Assembly (NCBI RefSeq): GCF_049195245.1
Contig: NZ_JBMIRR010000022.1
Span: 150,291 to 214,290 of the forward strand
From: Arenimonas sp049195245
Lineage (GTDB): Bacteria; Pseudomonadota; Gammaproteobacteria; Xanthomonadales; Xanthomonadaceae
DNA length: 64,000 bases
Direction: 5' to 3'
Shown one piece after another: positions 25,091 to 34,700 of this stretch. The notes under the pieces were generated by a model. It worked only from the letters and a program-made list of their open reading frames with translations, did no database searches and was not told where the DNA came from. Numbering within the stretch: the stretch's first letter is position 1; every line of letters starts with the position of its first letter. Made by a program: the position numbers and the translations under genes.

Positions 25091-26145
25091 GCTCGCTGCC
25101 GCGGGTGGCGGTCGCGGGCCAGGCGGCCACGCGCCGCATCGCGCTGCTCGGCGTAGGCACCGTGGGGCGTGCGCTGCTGGATCGGTTCGAGTCGCTGGCC
25201 GATCCGCGCCTGGCGCTGTGCCTGGCGGCGAACTCGCGCCGCCGCGTGTATTCCGAATCCGGGCTGCGCGCCTCGCGCGTGCCTGCTTCGCTGGCCTCGG
25301 GCGAGGCGCATGGCGGCTCCGGCGTGCTGCCGGCCGGTTTCGCGCCCGGCGATATCGTGGTGGATGCCACCGCCAGCGCCGAACTGGCGGCCTGGCATCC
25401 GCGCTGGCTGCGCCAGGGCCTGGCCGTGGTCAGCGCAAACAAGCTGGGATTGGGCGGGCCGCTGCTGCGCCAGCACGAGATCCGCGCGCTGGCCGGCGAT
25501 GGCGCCCGCTACGGTGACGCGGCCACGGTCGGGGCCGGTTTGCCGCTCCTGCGCACGCTGCGCGAACTGCGTGCGGGAGGTGATCGCATCGGCGCCGTGG
25601 TGGGCGTGCTGTCGGGAACGCTGGCCTGGCTGTTCGACGGCTACGACGGCCGCGAGTCCTTCGCCGCCCGGGTGCGGGCCGCCGTGGCGCAGGGCTATGC
25701 CGAGCCCGATCCGCGCGTTGACCTGTCGGGTGAGGATGTGCGCCGCAAGCTGCTGATCCTCGCGCGGGCGGCGGGCTACGCGCTGGAGGAGGTGGAAGTG
25801 CGGGTGGATACGCTGCTTACGCCGGAACTGGCGGCACTGCCAACGGACCAGGTCGACGGCGCGCTGGAGCAACTCGACGCCAGCCTGGCCGAGCGCGCCT
25901 CGCGCGCCGCGGCCGACGGCAAGGTGCTGCGCTACGTCGCGCGCTTCGATGCTGCCGGTGCGCGCATCGGGCTGGAGGCGCTGGCCGCCGATGATCCGCT
26001 GGCGGTGGGGCGGGGCTGCGACAACCGGGTCGCGATCTGGAGCACGCGCTACCGCGAGCGGCCGCTGCAGATCCAGGGCCCGGGGGCGGGCGCGGAGGTG
26101 ACGGCGGCGGCGCTGGTGGACGACCTGCTGCGCGTGGTGGCGTGA
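25087..26145 (+). CDS. hom: Homoserine dehydrogenase
   Basis: Reduces aspartate semialdehyde to homoserine with NAD(P)H, supplying the substrate for metX. A 352-residue protein from GTG 25087 (GTGA overlap). It has the nucleotide-binding IALLGVGTVGRALLDRF, the catalytic-domain GDAATVGAGLPLLRTLRELR, GVLSGTLAWLFDGYDG, and AEPDPRVDLSGEDVRRKLLI with the conserved lysine. There is no aspartokinase fusion and no C-terminal ACT domain, so it resembles the stand-alone short form. Placement under the SAM riboswitch ties homoserine supply to methionine demand. Confidence 0.9.
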   Translation: MSSLPRVAVAGQAATRRIALLGVGTVGRALLDRFESLADPRLALCLAANSRRRVYSESGLRASRVPASLASGEAHGGSGVLPAGFAPGDIVVDATASAELAAWHPRWLRQGLAVVSANKLGLGGPLLRQHEIRALAGDGARYGDAATVGAGLPLLRTLRELRAGGDRIGAVVGVLSGTLAWLFDGYDGRESFAARVRAAVAQGYAEPDPRVDLSGEDVRRKLLILARAAGYALEEVEVRVDTLLTPELAALPTDQVDGALEQLDASLAERASRAAADGKVLRYVARFDAAGARIGLEALAADDPLAVGRGCDNRVAIWSTRYRERPLQIQGPGAGAEVTAAALVDDLLRVVA

Positions 26146-26182
26146 CGATACCAGGTTTGTAGCGTGCCCTTGCGTCAGTGGC

Positions 26183-26202
26183 ATGACGCTCCAGCGCGTC
26201 AT
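26183..26202. promoter_or_regulatory. Perfect inverted repeat upstream of the TonB receptor gene, possible operator
   Basis: ATGACGC (26183-26189) and GCGTCAT (26196-26202) are exact inverted halves around six bases; another GCGTCA occurs at 26172-26177. Located 58-90 bases before the receptor start in a 115-base gap, it is a plausible dimeric-regulator site, but no known operator consensus was matched. Confidence 0.35.
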
Positions 26203-26260
26203 AATTCCGCCATCGCCGAGGTTTAAAACTTCCGGATTACCTTCCGGAGACACCGCGGCG

Positions 26261-28597
26261 ATGAAGAGGTCCCTGCTTGCCATCCACCTTTCCCGGGCCC
26301 TCGCGGGTGCGTTGGTCATCGCTGGCGGCCATGCAATGGCGCAGGCGCCGACGCCCGCGCCGGAGGCGCCCGACGGTGCCGCCAGGCAGCTCGACACCAT
26401 CGTGGTGCAGGGCCAAATCACGTATCGCGACCGCGCTGATGAAATCCCGCCGACGCTGTCCTACGACCTGGAGTACTTCCAGCGCTTCGAGCCGCTGACG
26501 GTCGGCGACATGCTCAAGCGCGTCCCCAGCGTTGCCTTCGTCTCGGACGTGCTCGAGTACGACGGCGCCCAGCTGCGCGGCCTGGACCCGGGCTATACCC
26601 AGATCCTGATCAACGGCAAGAAGGTGCCCGGCGCCGGCACCGACCGCAGCTTCTTCGTCGACCGCATCCCGGCCGAGCTGGTGGAGCGCATCGAGATCGT
26701 GCGCTCGCCCAGCGCCAACCGCTCCGGTGACGCCGTGGCCGGCGCGCTCAACATCGTGCTGCGCGATGCCTACGAGTTCGACGGCGGCTATGCGCGCGTG
26801 GGTGCGCTGCGTTTCGACGACGGCGAGGTCAAGCCGACCTACGGTGCAGTGGGTAGTGGCGAAGTGGGCGGTGGCCGCCTGCTGGGCGGGTTCAACGTGC
26901 AGGGACGCTACAACCCGAAGAAAAAGTTCAGCACGCGCTTCGAGGAGCCGGGCGGCGACTTCGTGGACCGCGAGGACCAGACCGACGTGCGCGATGGCGA
27001 CGACTACTCCGGCAACGTCTCCTATACCCGCGACATCGGCACGGGCCGCCTCAAGCTCTCCGGCCTGTACGTGCTGACCGACCGGACGCAGACCGAGAAC
27101 TCGATCGAGTACAACGACCCCGAAAGCAGTTCGCGCGAAAACCTGCTTTCGGTGAACGAGCAGATCGTGGACATCGACCAGACCAACCTGTCGCTGGGCG
27201 CCGCCTACGAATTCGACATGGCGGGCGGTCGCACCGACATCGACCTGGGCTATGCGCGTTTCGAGGACGAGACCTTCGACACCGAGGAGGAGACCAGTTT
27301 CGACGACGACGACAGCCCGCCGTCCTTCGACGAGACCGAAGGCGCACGCGTGCTGACCGATACCGACGACACCGAGCTGAGCCTGAAGCTGGCGCACGAG
27401 CGCGCGGTCGGCGCACTGGACATGGAGTTTGGCGTCGATGTGCTGTCCAAGCAGCGCGACACCGACCTGCGCGTGAGCGAGGTGGACATCGACGACGAAG
27501 ACCTGCCGTTGCCGCCTTATTCGGACTTTGATCGCAACACCAGCGCCATTGACGAGCGTCGGGTGGATCCCTACCTGATGTTCACCGGTGCCGGCGGCAG
27601 CGTCGAGTGGCAGGCCGGCCTGCGCTACGAGATGACCCGCGTGGACGTGGACGCCGATGGCGACAAGCAGGACAACGACTATTCGGTACTGCTGCCCTCG
27701 GCCAGCCTGCGCTGGAACCTGAGCGACGACGACCGTATAAGCGTCGGCGTGGGTCGCACGGTGCGGCGCCCGAACTTCGACTTCATCCTGCCGCTGCTGC
27801 TGGAGGAGGAGTACGGCGACAACGACTTCGCCGGCAATCCGCAGCTGGATCCCGAGACATCCTGGGGCCTGGACCTGGGCTTCGAGCGCCGGCTGGGGCG
27901 GCAGGGCATCGTCGGCGTGAACCTGTTCTACCGCGACATCACCGACCTGATCGAGGTGGTGAACACGGGCGCGCCCAGCGCGACGGCGCTGGGTGATTAC
28001 GAGGACGAGGTGGAAGAGTTCCTGGACGACAATCCGGGCGCCGACGAGAACACGCCGGGTTACCCCGTGTTCGATCCGCAGAGCTTCGTTTACACCGCGG
28101 CCAACGTCGGCGATGGCTATGTGTACGGCATCGAGTTCGACGCCTCCACGCCGCTGACGGCGCTGGGCCTGCCCAATACCGGCGTGTTCGTGAACTACTC
28201 CTGGCTGGACAGTTCGGTGGACGACGAGTTCGGCGAGCGGCGCTTCAACAACCAGGCGCGCTACGTCTACAACCTGGGCTTCATCCAGGACCTGCCGGAG
28301 TGGAACGCGTCCTTCGGCGCCAGCTACCGCAAGCAGGGCGACGCCGAGCTGCGCGTGCTGGCCGAAGAGGTGCGCACGAGTTACGGCGCGGACCTGGAGG
28401 TCTTCATCGAGAAGCGCTTCGGCGAGAACCTGTCGGTGCGCCTGACCGGGTCCAACCTGCTCGACGCCAGCAAGGACGAGCTGTTCGACAAGTTCGACAA
28501 CGGCATCGACCAGCTCGACCGCGACTACGACGAGTTCGAGATGGAAACCGAATCCGCCGGCCCCGTCTACCAACTAATCGCCCGCTACTCCTTCTGA
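26261..28597 (+). CDS. TonB-dependent outer-membrane receptor
   Basis: A 778-residue ligand-gated outer-membrane transporter. ATG 26261 gives a signal peptide (AIHLSRALAGALVIAGGHAM then AQA) and follows GGAGA at 26246-26250. After it comes a TonB box (LDTIVVQG), the plug domain (SYDLEYFQRFEPLTVGDMLK, LINGKKVPGAG, RIPAELVERIEIVRSPSA) and a 22-strand-type barrel ending in YQLIARYSF with the outer-membrane terminal Phe. Extracellular loops are unusually Asp/Glu-rich (for example DIDDEDLPLPPYSDFDR), hinting at a cationic or metal-complex ligand, which is inference. No neighbouring metabolic gene reveals the substrate. Confidence 0.92.
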   Translation: MKRSLLAIHLSRALAGALVIAGGHAMAQAPTPAPEAPDGAARQLDTIVVQGQITYRDRADEIPPTLSYDLEYFQRFEPLTVGDMLKRVPSVAFVSDVLEYDGAQLRGLDPGYTQILINGKKVPGAGTDRSFFVDRIPAELVERIEIVRSPSANRSGDAVAGALNIVLRDAYEFDGGYARVGALRFDDGEVKPTYGAVGSGEVGGGRLLGGFNVQGRYNPKKKFSTRFEEPGGDFVDREDQTDVRDGDDYSGNVSYTRDIGTGRLKLSGLYVLTDRTQTENSIEYNDPESSSRENLLSVNEQIVDIDQTNLSLGAAYEFDMAGGRTDIDLGYARFEDETFDTEEETSFDDDDSPPSFDETEGARVLTDTDDTELSLKLAHERAVGALDMEFGVDVLSKQRDTDLRVSEVDIDDEDLPLPPYSDFDRNTSAIDERRVDPYLMFTGAGGSVEWQAGLRYEMTRVDVDADGDKQDNDYSVLLPSASLRWNLSDDDRISVGVGRTVRRPNFDFILPLLLEEEYGDNDFAGNPQLDPETSWGLDLGFERRLGRQGIVGVNLFYRDITDLIEVVNTGAPSATALGDYEDEVEEFLDDNPGADENTPGYPVFDPQSFVYTAANVGDGYVYGIEFDASTPLTALGLPNTGVFVNYSWLDSSVDDEFGERRFNNQARYVYNLGFIQDLPEWNASFGASYRKQGDAELRVLAEEVRTSYGADLEVFIEKRFGENLSVRLTGSNLLDASKDELFDKFDNGIDQLDRDYDEFEMETESAGPVYQLIARYSF

Positions 28598-28601
28598 CCC
28601 A

Positions 28602-28691
28602 CGGTGAAAACATACCAGGTATGTTTTCACCGACGATGAGATTCGCCGCTGCTGTCTCACGGCCGATGAAAACATACCTGGTATGTTTTCA
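28602..28691. repeat. Pair of inverted near-perfect palindromes between convergent genes
   Basis: Copy one (28602-28632) has 15-base arms around a single A: core GAAAACATACC-A-GGTATGTTTTC. Copy two (28667-28691) is the same core on the opposite strand, with T at the centre and 12-base arms. About 34 bases separate them. The AT-rich cores stand out. They lie between the TonB receptor stop (28597) and the M23 peptidase stop (28694), so could end transcription from both sides, or be a BIME-like repeat pair or protein-binding sites. The repeat itself is certain; its role is not. Confidence 0.75.
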
Positions 28692-28693
28692 CG

Positions 28694-29503
28694 TCAGGGG
28701 GTGAGGGGGAGGTAGCCGGTGGGGCCGATCATGCGGAAGGGGATGGAGACCAGGCGCAGGCCGGCGTTTAGCTGGATGGCGAAGTGCAGGTGGGGGCCGC
28801 TGGAGTAGCCGGTGCTGCCGGTGCGGCCGATCACCTGGCCCAGGTTGACGCGGTCGCCGTTGCGCACCAGCACGCCGCCTTCCTGCAGGTGCGCGTACAG
28901 CGCCATGCTGCCGTCGTCGTGCAGCACGCGGATCAGGTTGGCCCGGCCCGCCAGGCGGGGGTCGGTGCCGCCTTCGCGATACGCGCCCTGCGCTTCCATC
29001 ACGACGCCGGCGCGGGCCGCCAGCACCGGCGTGCCTTCGGCCACGATCAGGTCAATGGCATAGCGGTTGGCTTCGTCGCCGTGGCTGAAACCGCCGTGGA
29101 ATCCCTGGCCCAGTTCGAAGCGCGACTCCTCCACGGGCAGCGAATACACCACGTCCCGCGCAACCGGACCGGGCGGGCCCGGCGTCGCCACCAGCCGCAG
29201 CGACTGCCGCGGTTCCGGCCCCCAGGCCTGCAGCCGGGCCAGCTCCACCCGCGAATGCGCCGGCACCACCGCCCGCAGCGGCAGCGGTGGATTGCTGTCC
29301 ATGCCGATCATCTCGATCGCGGCCAGCTCGACTTCAACCGGCCCCGCGAGCCGGTTCTGTGCGTAAGCGATGACATCCTGCCCCTGCCGGACCACGACCA
29401 ACTCGGCCGGTCCTTCCGAGGCGCCGTCCTGCGCGAGCACCGCGCCGGCCAGCGCCGCCCCCAGCACCCATGCCAGCGCGCGCGCCCGGGTCACGAAGGC
29501 CAC
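28694..29503 (-). CDS. M23-family (LytM-type) metallopeptidase
   Basis: A 269-residue exported protein with signal MAFVTRARALAWVLGAALAG then AVLA. The C-terminal ~130 residues form an M23 domain: GGFSHGDEANRYAIDLIVAE (His and Asp zinc ligands), PVLAARAGVVMEAQGAYREG, SMALYAHLQEGGVLVRNGDR, and SSGPHLHFAIQLN with the HxH motif. The zinc and catalytic residues appear intact, so it may cut peptidoglycan cross-links in the periplasm. Start is GTG 29503, overlapping the upstream cyclic-di-GMP gene stop by 13 bases, which suggests co-expression. Confidence 0.85.
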   Translation of the reverse strand: MAFVTRARALAWVLGAALAGAVLAQDGASEGPAELVVVRQGQDVIAYAQNRLAGPVEVELAAIEMIGMDSNPPLPLRAVVPAHSRVELARLQAWGPEPRQSLRLVATPGPPGPVARDVVYSLPVEESRFELGQGFHGGFSHGDEANRYAIDLIVAEGTPVLAARAGVVMEAQGAYREGGTDPRLAGRANLIRVLHDDGSMALYAHLQEGGVLVRNGDRVNLGQVIGRTGSTGYSSGPHLHFAIQLNAGLRLVSIPFRMIGPTGYLPLTP

Positions 29504-31734
29504 TGCGGCATCGGCCGCGCGAAATACTCGGCGATCGGAGCCGGCCGGTCGATCGCGTAGCCCTGCGCAAAGTCCACGCCCAGCGCCAGCAGCGCCTGCC
29601 GCTCGCGCTCGGTCTCGGTGTGCTCGGCGACGCTGCGCTTGTCCAGCACGTGCGCGATCTCGTTGATCGAGCGCACCACCGCCTCGGCCAGCGGCGAGGT
29701 TTCCATGTCGCGCACGAAGCTGCCGTCGATCTTGAAATAATCCACGTCCAGCGCGCGCAGGTAATTGAACGAGCAGAAGCCGGTGCCGAAATCATCCAGC
29801 GCGAACCGGCAGCCCAGGCCGCGCATCTGCGTGATGAAGCGCTGAGCACGCGCCAGGTCGCGCACCGCGCTGGTCTCGGTGATTTCGAAGCAAAGCCGGT
29901 CGCCGGGAAAGGCGCCGCGCCGCAGCCGCTCGGCGACGAAACCGATGAAGCCCTCGTCGATCAGCGCATCACCCGACAGGTTGATGCAGCAGGTGGACAC
30001 CGACGCTGCCGCCTGTGGATGGGATTCCAGCCAGCCCAGCGTCTGGCTGATCACTTCCCGGTCGATGCGCGTGCCCAGGTGGAAACGTTCGGCCGCCGGC
30101 ATGAACTGCTCGGGCATCATCACCTCGCCGGTGCGCGGATCACGCAGGCGCAGCAGCACCTCGAAGTGCCGCCCGCGGTCCTCGCCGGCGCGCAGCGGCG
30201 CGATGCTCTGGCAGTACAGCTCCAGCGCATGGTGGTCCAGCGCATCCCGGATGCGCACCACCCAGCGCATCGCCGCCGTGCGGTCCAGCAGCTCGCCGCC
30301 GTCCAGGCTGGCCAGGCAGACCCGGTTGCCGCCCTGTTCCTTGGCGGTGAAGCAGGCGGCGTCGGCCTGAGACAGCAGCTGCGCGTATTCGCCCTGGCCC
30401 GGGAGGAAGCCGACCAGGCCCACGCTGGCGGTGCTGGCCAGCATCTGGCCGTCCCAGCCGCAGCGGTAGCCCTCGATGGCCCGCAGCAGCCCGCGGGCGC
30501 GGTCCTCGGCCACCATCGGCGTGCAGTTGCGAAGCAGCATCGCGAACTCGTCGCCGCCCGTGCGCGCCAGCAGGTCGTCGCGGTGCCGGTGCGCCTCGAT
30601 CACGCCGGCGATGCCGCGGATCACCGCGTCGCCCGCCACATGGCTGGCGGTGTCGTTGATCAGCTTGAAGTGATCCAGGTCCAGGTAGGCCAGAGCCATC
30701 GGCGGCGCCGACGGATCGGCCAGGGCCTTGCGCACCTGGTCCTCGAAGGCGTTGCGGTTGGCCAGGCCGGTCAGCGGATCGGTGTTGGCCCGGTGCTGCA
30801 GGGTGCCGGCCGTCACCCGTTGCTGGTGCATGGCGAAGGCCAGGATCATCGGCAGCGAGGCCACCACGATCAGGAAGGCCAGCAGGTTCAGGCCATCGCG
30901 CGTCTGCACCGGCGCCGGATACCCGGCCAGGCCCAGCCCCGCCAGCCCGGCGATCAGCAGCATGGTCACCGCGATGGCCAGCGCCGTGTGCAGCGGCGGG
31001 AACCGGATCGCACTCCACACCAGCACGCCCAGCGGCAGCGCCACCAGGCCCAGCGCGTACGGCCCGCCCAGGCTGCCGGCCCAGGCCATCAGCAGGAAGC
31101 TGGCGAAGATGGCGACGTTCCAGAGCAGGCGCTCGCCCTCGGGGGCGTAGGCGTCGCCCTCGGTGCGCGGCTGGCGCAGCGCCGGGCCCGAAAGGGCCAG
31201 CATCATCGCCGGTGCCACGCTGGTCACGCCCAGCAGGTCGCCCAGCAGCCAGCGCGTGGCGGCGGCCGGCAACTCGGCCGGCGCGATCAGGTCGTTCTGC
31301 AGCATGCCGATCACGCCGATGGACGCACTGATGATCGCCATTACCGTACCGCCGGCCAGTGCCCGGAGACCGAAGCGCACCGTCAGCGGATCCTGCACCG
31401 GCGTGCGCAGCACCAGCCAGGCGCCCACCACCACGCCGAAGAAATTGCTCGCCAGCGAATACGCCAGGAAGCCCGGCGGCACCGGGTCGAACAGCAGGTG
31501 AACTCCCAGCGCGCCCAGCGGCACGAACAGCGACCAGCGAAGGCCGAATCGCACCACACCCGCCAGCGCCACGCCCGAAGACGGCCAGAACAGCGCCACC
31601 TGCCCGGGCCCGTCGATCAGCAGGCTCGAGTAGCCACCGCCCGCGGCATACAGCGCCACCAGCATGCAGAAAAGGGCCACCCGGCGGCTTGGCTCGCGCA
31701 TGGCCAGAGCATAGGCCGCGCCCCTCGCCGACAC
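29491..31734 (-). CDS. MASE1-GGDEF-EAL cyclic-di-GMP turnover protein
   Basis: A 747-residue inner-membrane protein. Residues ~15-300 are a polytopic MASE1-like sensor (PGQVALFWPSSGVALAGVVR is typical). Next is GGDEF at RTGGDEFAMLL, intact, but with HRDD instead of RxxD at the inhibitory site. The C-terminal EAL domain has FEVLLRLRD (EVL for EAL), INLSGDALIDEGF, CFEITETSAV, ALDDFGTGFCSFNYL, YFKIDGSFVR and QGYAIDRP, so most metal/ligand residues are present. Both cyclase and phosphodiesterase activity are possible. GTG 31734 overlaps the upstream gene by one base; ATG 31701 is an alternative start. Confidence 0.88.
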   Translation of the reverse strand: MSARGAAYALAMREPSRRVALFCMLVALYAAGGGYSSLLIDGPGQVALFWPSSGVALAGVVRFGLRWSLFVPLGALGVHLLFDPVPPGFLAYSLASNFFGVVVGAWLVLRTPVQDPLTVRFGLRALAGGTVMAIISASIGVIGMLQNDLIAPAELPAAATRWLLGDLLGVTSVAPAMMLALSGPALRQPRTEGDAYAPEGERLLWNVAIFASFLLMAWAGSLGGPYALGLVALPLGVLVWSAIRFPPLHTALAIAVTMLLIAGLAGLGLAGYPAPVQTRDGLNLLAFLIVVASLPMILAFAMHQQRVTAGTLQHRANTDPLTGLANRNAFEDQVRKALADPSAPPMALAYLDLDHFKLINDTASHVAGDAVIRGIAGVIEAHRHRDDLLARTGGDEFAMLLRNCTPMVAEDRARGLLRAIEGYRCGWDGQMLASTASVGLVGFLPGQGEYAQLLSQADAACFTAKEQGGNRVCLASLDGGELLDRTAAMRWVVRIRDALDHHALELYCQSIAPLRAGEDRGRHFEVLLRLRDPRTGEVMMPEQFMPAAERFHLGTRIDREVISQTLGWLESHPQAAASVSTCCINLSGDALIDEGFIGFVAERLRRGAFPGDRLCFEITETSAVRDLARAQRFITQMRGLGCRFALDDFGTGFCSFNYLRALDVDYFKIDGSFVRDMETSPLAEAVVRSINEIAHVLDKRSVAEHTETERERQALLALGVDFAQGYAIDRPAPIAEYFARPMPQWPS

Positions 31735-34700
31735 TAGGGGGCGTCGCCGGTGCCCTTGCCCGGCGGCGAGAGACCGGACGAGGCCACCAGCTCAAGTCGG
31801 CCCGCCTTGAGCAGGTCCACGGCATTGCCATCCAGCGCCTGCAGCAGGGCCTGCAGATGGCTGTCGGCGGGCGCCCGGAACAGGGCCCAGCCATCGCGGC
31901 CGTGCGCCTTGACGTAATACAGGGCGCGATCGGCCAGCTCCACGATCTGCTCCCAGCCCAGGTTGCCGCGCGCATCGCGGAACAGGGGGCACTCGACGAA
32001 ACCGACCGAGCAGGTCAGCCGCAGCGGCTCGCCGGTGCCGATCTCGAAGCGATGGTTGCCGATCGCCCCGCGGATGCGTTCGCCCAGCAGCGGCAGGTGC
32101 CGGCCCGTCATCGGCCGGAACACGACCAGGAACTCCTCGCCGCCCCAGCGCGCGACGTAGTCGCCGGTGCGCACCAGGCGGCCCAGCACCTGCGCCACCT
32201 GCTGCAGCACCCGATCTCCGGCCGCATGTCCGTGGCGGTCGTTCACGAGCTTGAAGTGGTCGATGTCCACCAGGGCGAACACCATCACCTCGCCCTGGGC
32301 GCCGCGCCGCAGGGTGTCGCGGTCGTAGAAGGCCAGGTCGGCGGGAATCTGGTTGGCCAGGTAGCGGCGATTGCGCAGGCCGGTGAGCGGATCGGTCTGG
32401 CTCGCTTCCTCGAGCCGGTGGTTCGCCACTTCCAGGGCTTCGGTGCGCTGGCCCACCAGCTGTTCCAGGGCACGGCGCTGGCGCCGGTGCGCGCCCCGCT
32501 GCAGGCGGTAGCCGGCATACACCACGCTGCCCAGCAGCAGCGCCATCAGCACCAGGAACAGCGTGGTCTCGTGGAAGCGCGGCTTGATCAGGAAGCCGAT
32601 CTGCGCCGGCGACTTGCTCCACACGCCGGCGTTGTTGGATCCCACGGCTTCGAACACGTAGGGTCCCGGCGGAAGGTTGGTGTAGTTCACGACGCGCCGC
32701 TCGATGTCATCCAGCGTTCGCCAGTCGGCGTCATAGCCCACCAGGCGGTAGCGCAGGTCCACGCTGCGCGGATCCTGGAAGCTGAGCACGGTGAACTCGA
32801 AGCTCAGGTCGCGGTCATCCTGGCCCAGCTGCCAGTCGGCGCTGGGGTCGGCTTCGCGCCAGGCCTCGCCCACGCGCACGCGTTCGATCAGGGTGCGCGG
32901 CGCAACGCTGTTCTTGACGATGCCGCCAGTCGCCATCGCGAGCAGGCCGTCACGGGTGGGCAGCCACAGTTCGCCGTCGTAGAGGAACCCCTTGGCGTTG
33001 CCGGCACCGTTGCAGCAATAGCCCTTCTGGCCGCCGCGGCGGTCGCCGCGTTCGTTGAGCAGCATTTCCCCGCGCACCTGGCTTCGTTCGCCTGCGGCCA
33101 CCGCCAGCAGGTCGGCCACCGGCACGCGGTGCACACCGCGGATGCCTGCCACCCACAGGTAGCCCTGGCCGTCCTCGGTGAGGAAGAAGGGCGAGTTCAC
33201 CGGCATGCCCTGCTCGCGGGTGAAAGCGACCCAGCGCTGGCCGTCGAACAGGAAGATTTCCTCCGACAGCGTCCCGATCACCAGCTTGCCGTCGGCGAGT
33301 TCGTGGATGGCGGTGACGTCGAGGTTGTCGCGCAGGCCATTGTCCAGGCCCAGCGGCTGCAGGCGTTCGCCGACCACTTCGTAAAGCCCCGTCTGTGTGC
33401 CGACGAGCAGCCGGCCGTCACGGGTCTCATGGAACAGGCGCGTGCGCGGATCGCGCAGCCCGTCGGCAACGCCAAAGCCGCGCAGCTCGCCTCGCGCATG
33501 CCGGAACAGCCCCTGGGTCGTGGCGAACCACAGCGCGCCGCGGCGATCGCGCACGATGCCGTTGATCTGCGCGCTGCGCATCGGCGCCACCCAGTCCGGC
33601 GTGTCCAGCGACTCGCCGCGCAGCCGCACCACGCCGCGGCGCGTGCCGATCCACACCACGCCATCTTCCGGCAGCAGCGTGTAGGCATTGGGATGGGGCA
33701 GGTCGGCGCCCGCGACCACCTGCCGGAAGCGGCCGCCGGACAGCACGCTCAGGCCGCGATTGGTGCCGGCCCACAGCCGGCCGTCCGGTCCGCGCGCCAC
33801 CGACCACAGCACGCTGTCATCCAGGCCCTCGCGCATGCCGTAGCGGCGCGTCCATCCGTTCCACATCCGGGTCAGGCCTTCCCACTGGCTGCCCAGCCAG
33901 AGGTTGCCTTCGCTGTCCTCGAACACCACGCGCACCGCCGCACCCGCCCGGTCGCCGGAGACGAGTTCCGCCACCCGGCCTTTGCGAAGGCGGACCAGGT
34001 CTTCGACCATGCCGATCCACAGGTTGCCGTCGCGGTCCTCGTGCATGGCTTCGATCGGGGCGCGCGACAGCGGCTCGCCGCCCTCGTGGCGCAGCCAGGC
34101 GTCGCCCTGGCGATAGAACAGGCCTGCGCTCGTGCCCGCCCACAGCCGGCCCTGCGCCTCGACCAGGTGGGTCACCACGGTGTCGTCGTCGCCTTCGGGC
34201 AGCGGCAGCAGCTGCACCAGGCCATCGGCGATGCGGTACACGCGCCCCCGGCTGCCGACCCACAGCTCCTGGCCGCGCGCCAGCAGGGCGGCTGCCGGGC
34301 GCGGCAGCGGGTACTGCAGGTTCAGCCCGGCGGGCGTGGCGCGGTACACGCCCTCGGGCGCCGCCACCCACAGCGCGCCATCGTCGGTGGGCTCGATGTC
34401 GCGGGTGTCGAGCGGACTCTCCGGATCCGAGCCCGGCACGGCGATGATGCGGAAGACATCGTCCTCGTACAGGGACAGTCCGCGATAGGTCGCCACCCAC
34501 ACGCGGTTGCGGCCGTCGACGTGCAGGTCGTTGATCCAGATGCCGGCCAGGCCGGGCGTGGACTCGGGATTGAAGGTGGTGAAGCGCACGCCGTCGAAGC
34601 GCGCCAGTCCCGCCTGGGTACCGACCCAGAGATAACCCTCGCGGTCCTGGGCGATGGCCAGCGCGCTGATCTGCGGCAGGCCTTCCTCGATGCTCCAGGT

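Noticed and set aside
26232..26244. CCGGATTACCTTC shared with the interior of the 19373-19508 element
   Set aside because: A 13-base match within 64 kb is expected by chance many times over; no flanking similarity supports a second copy.
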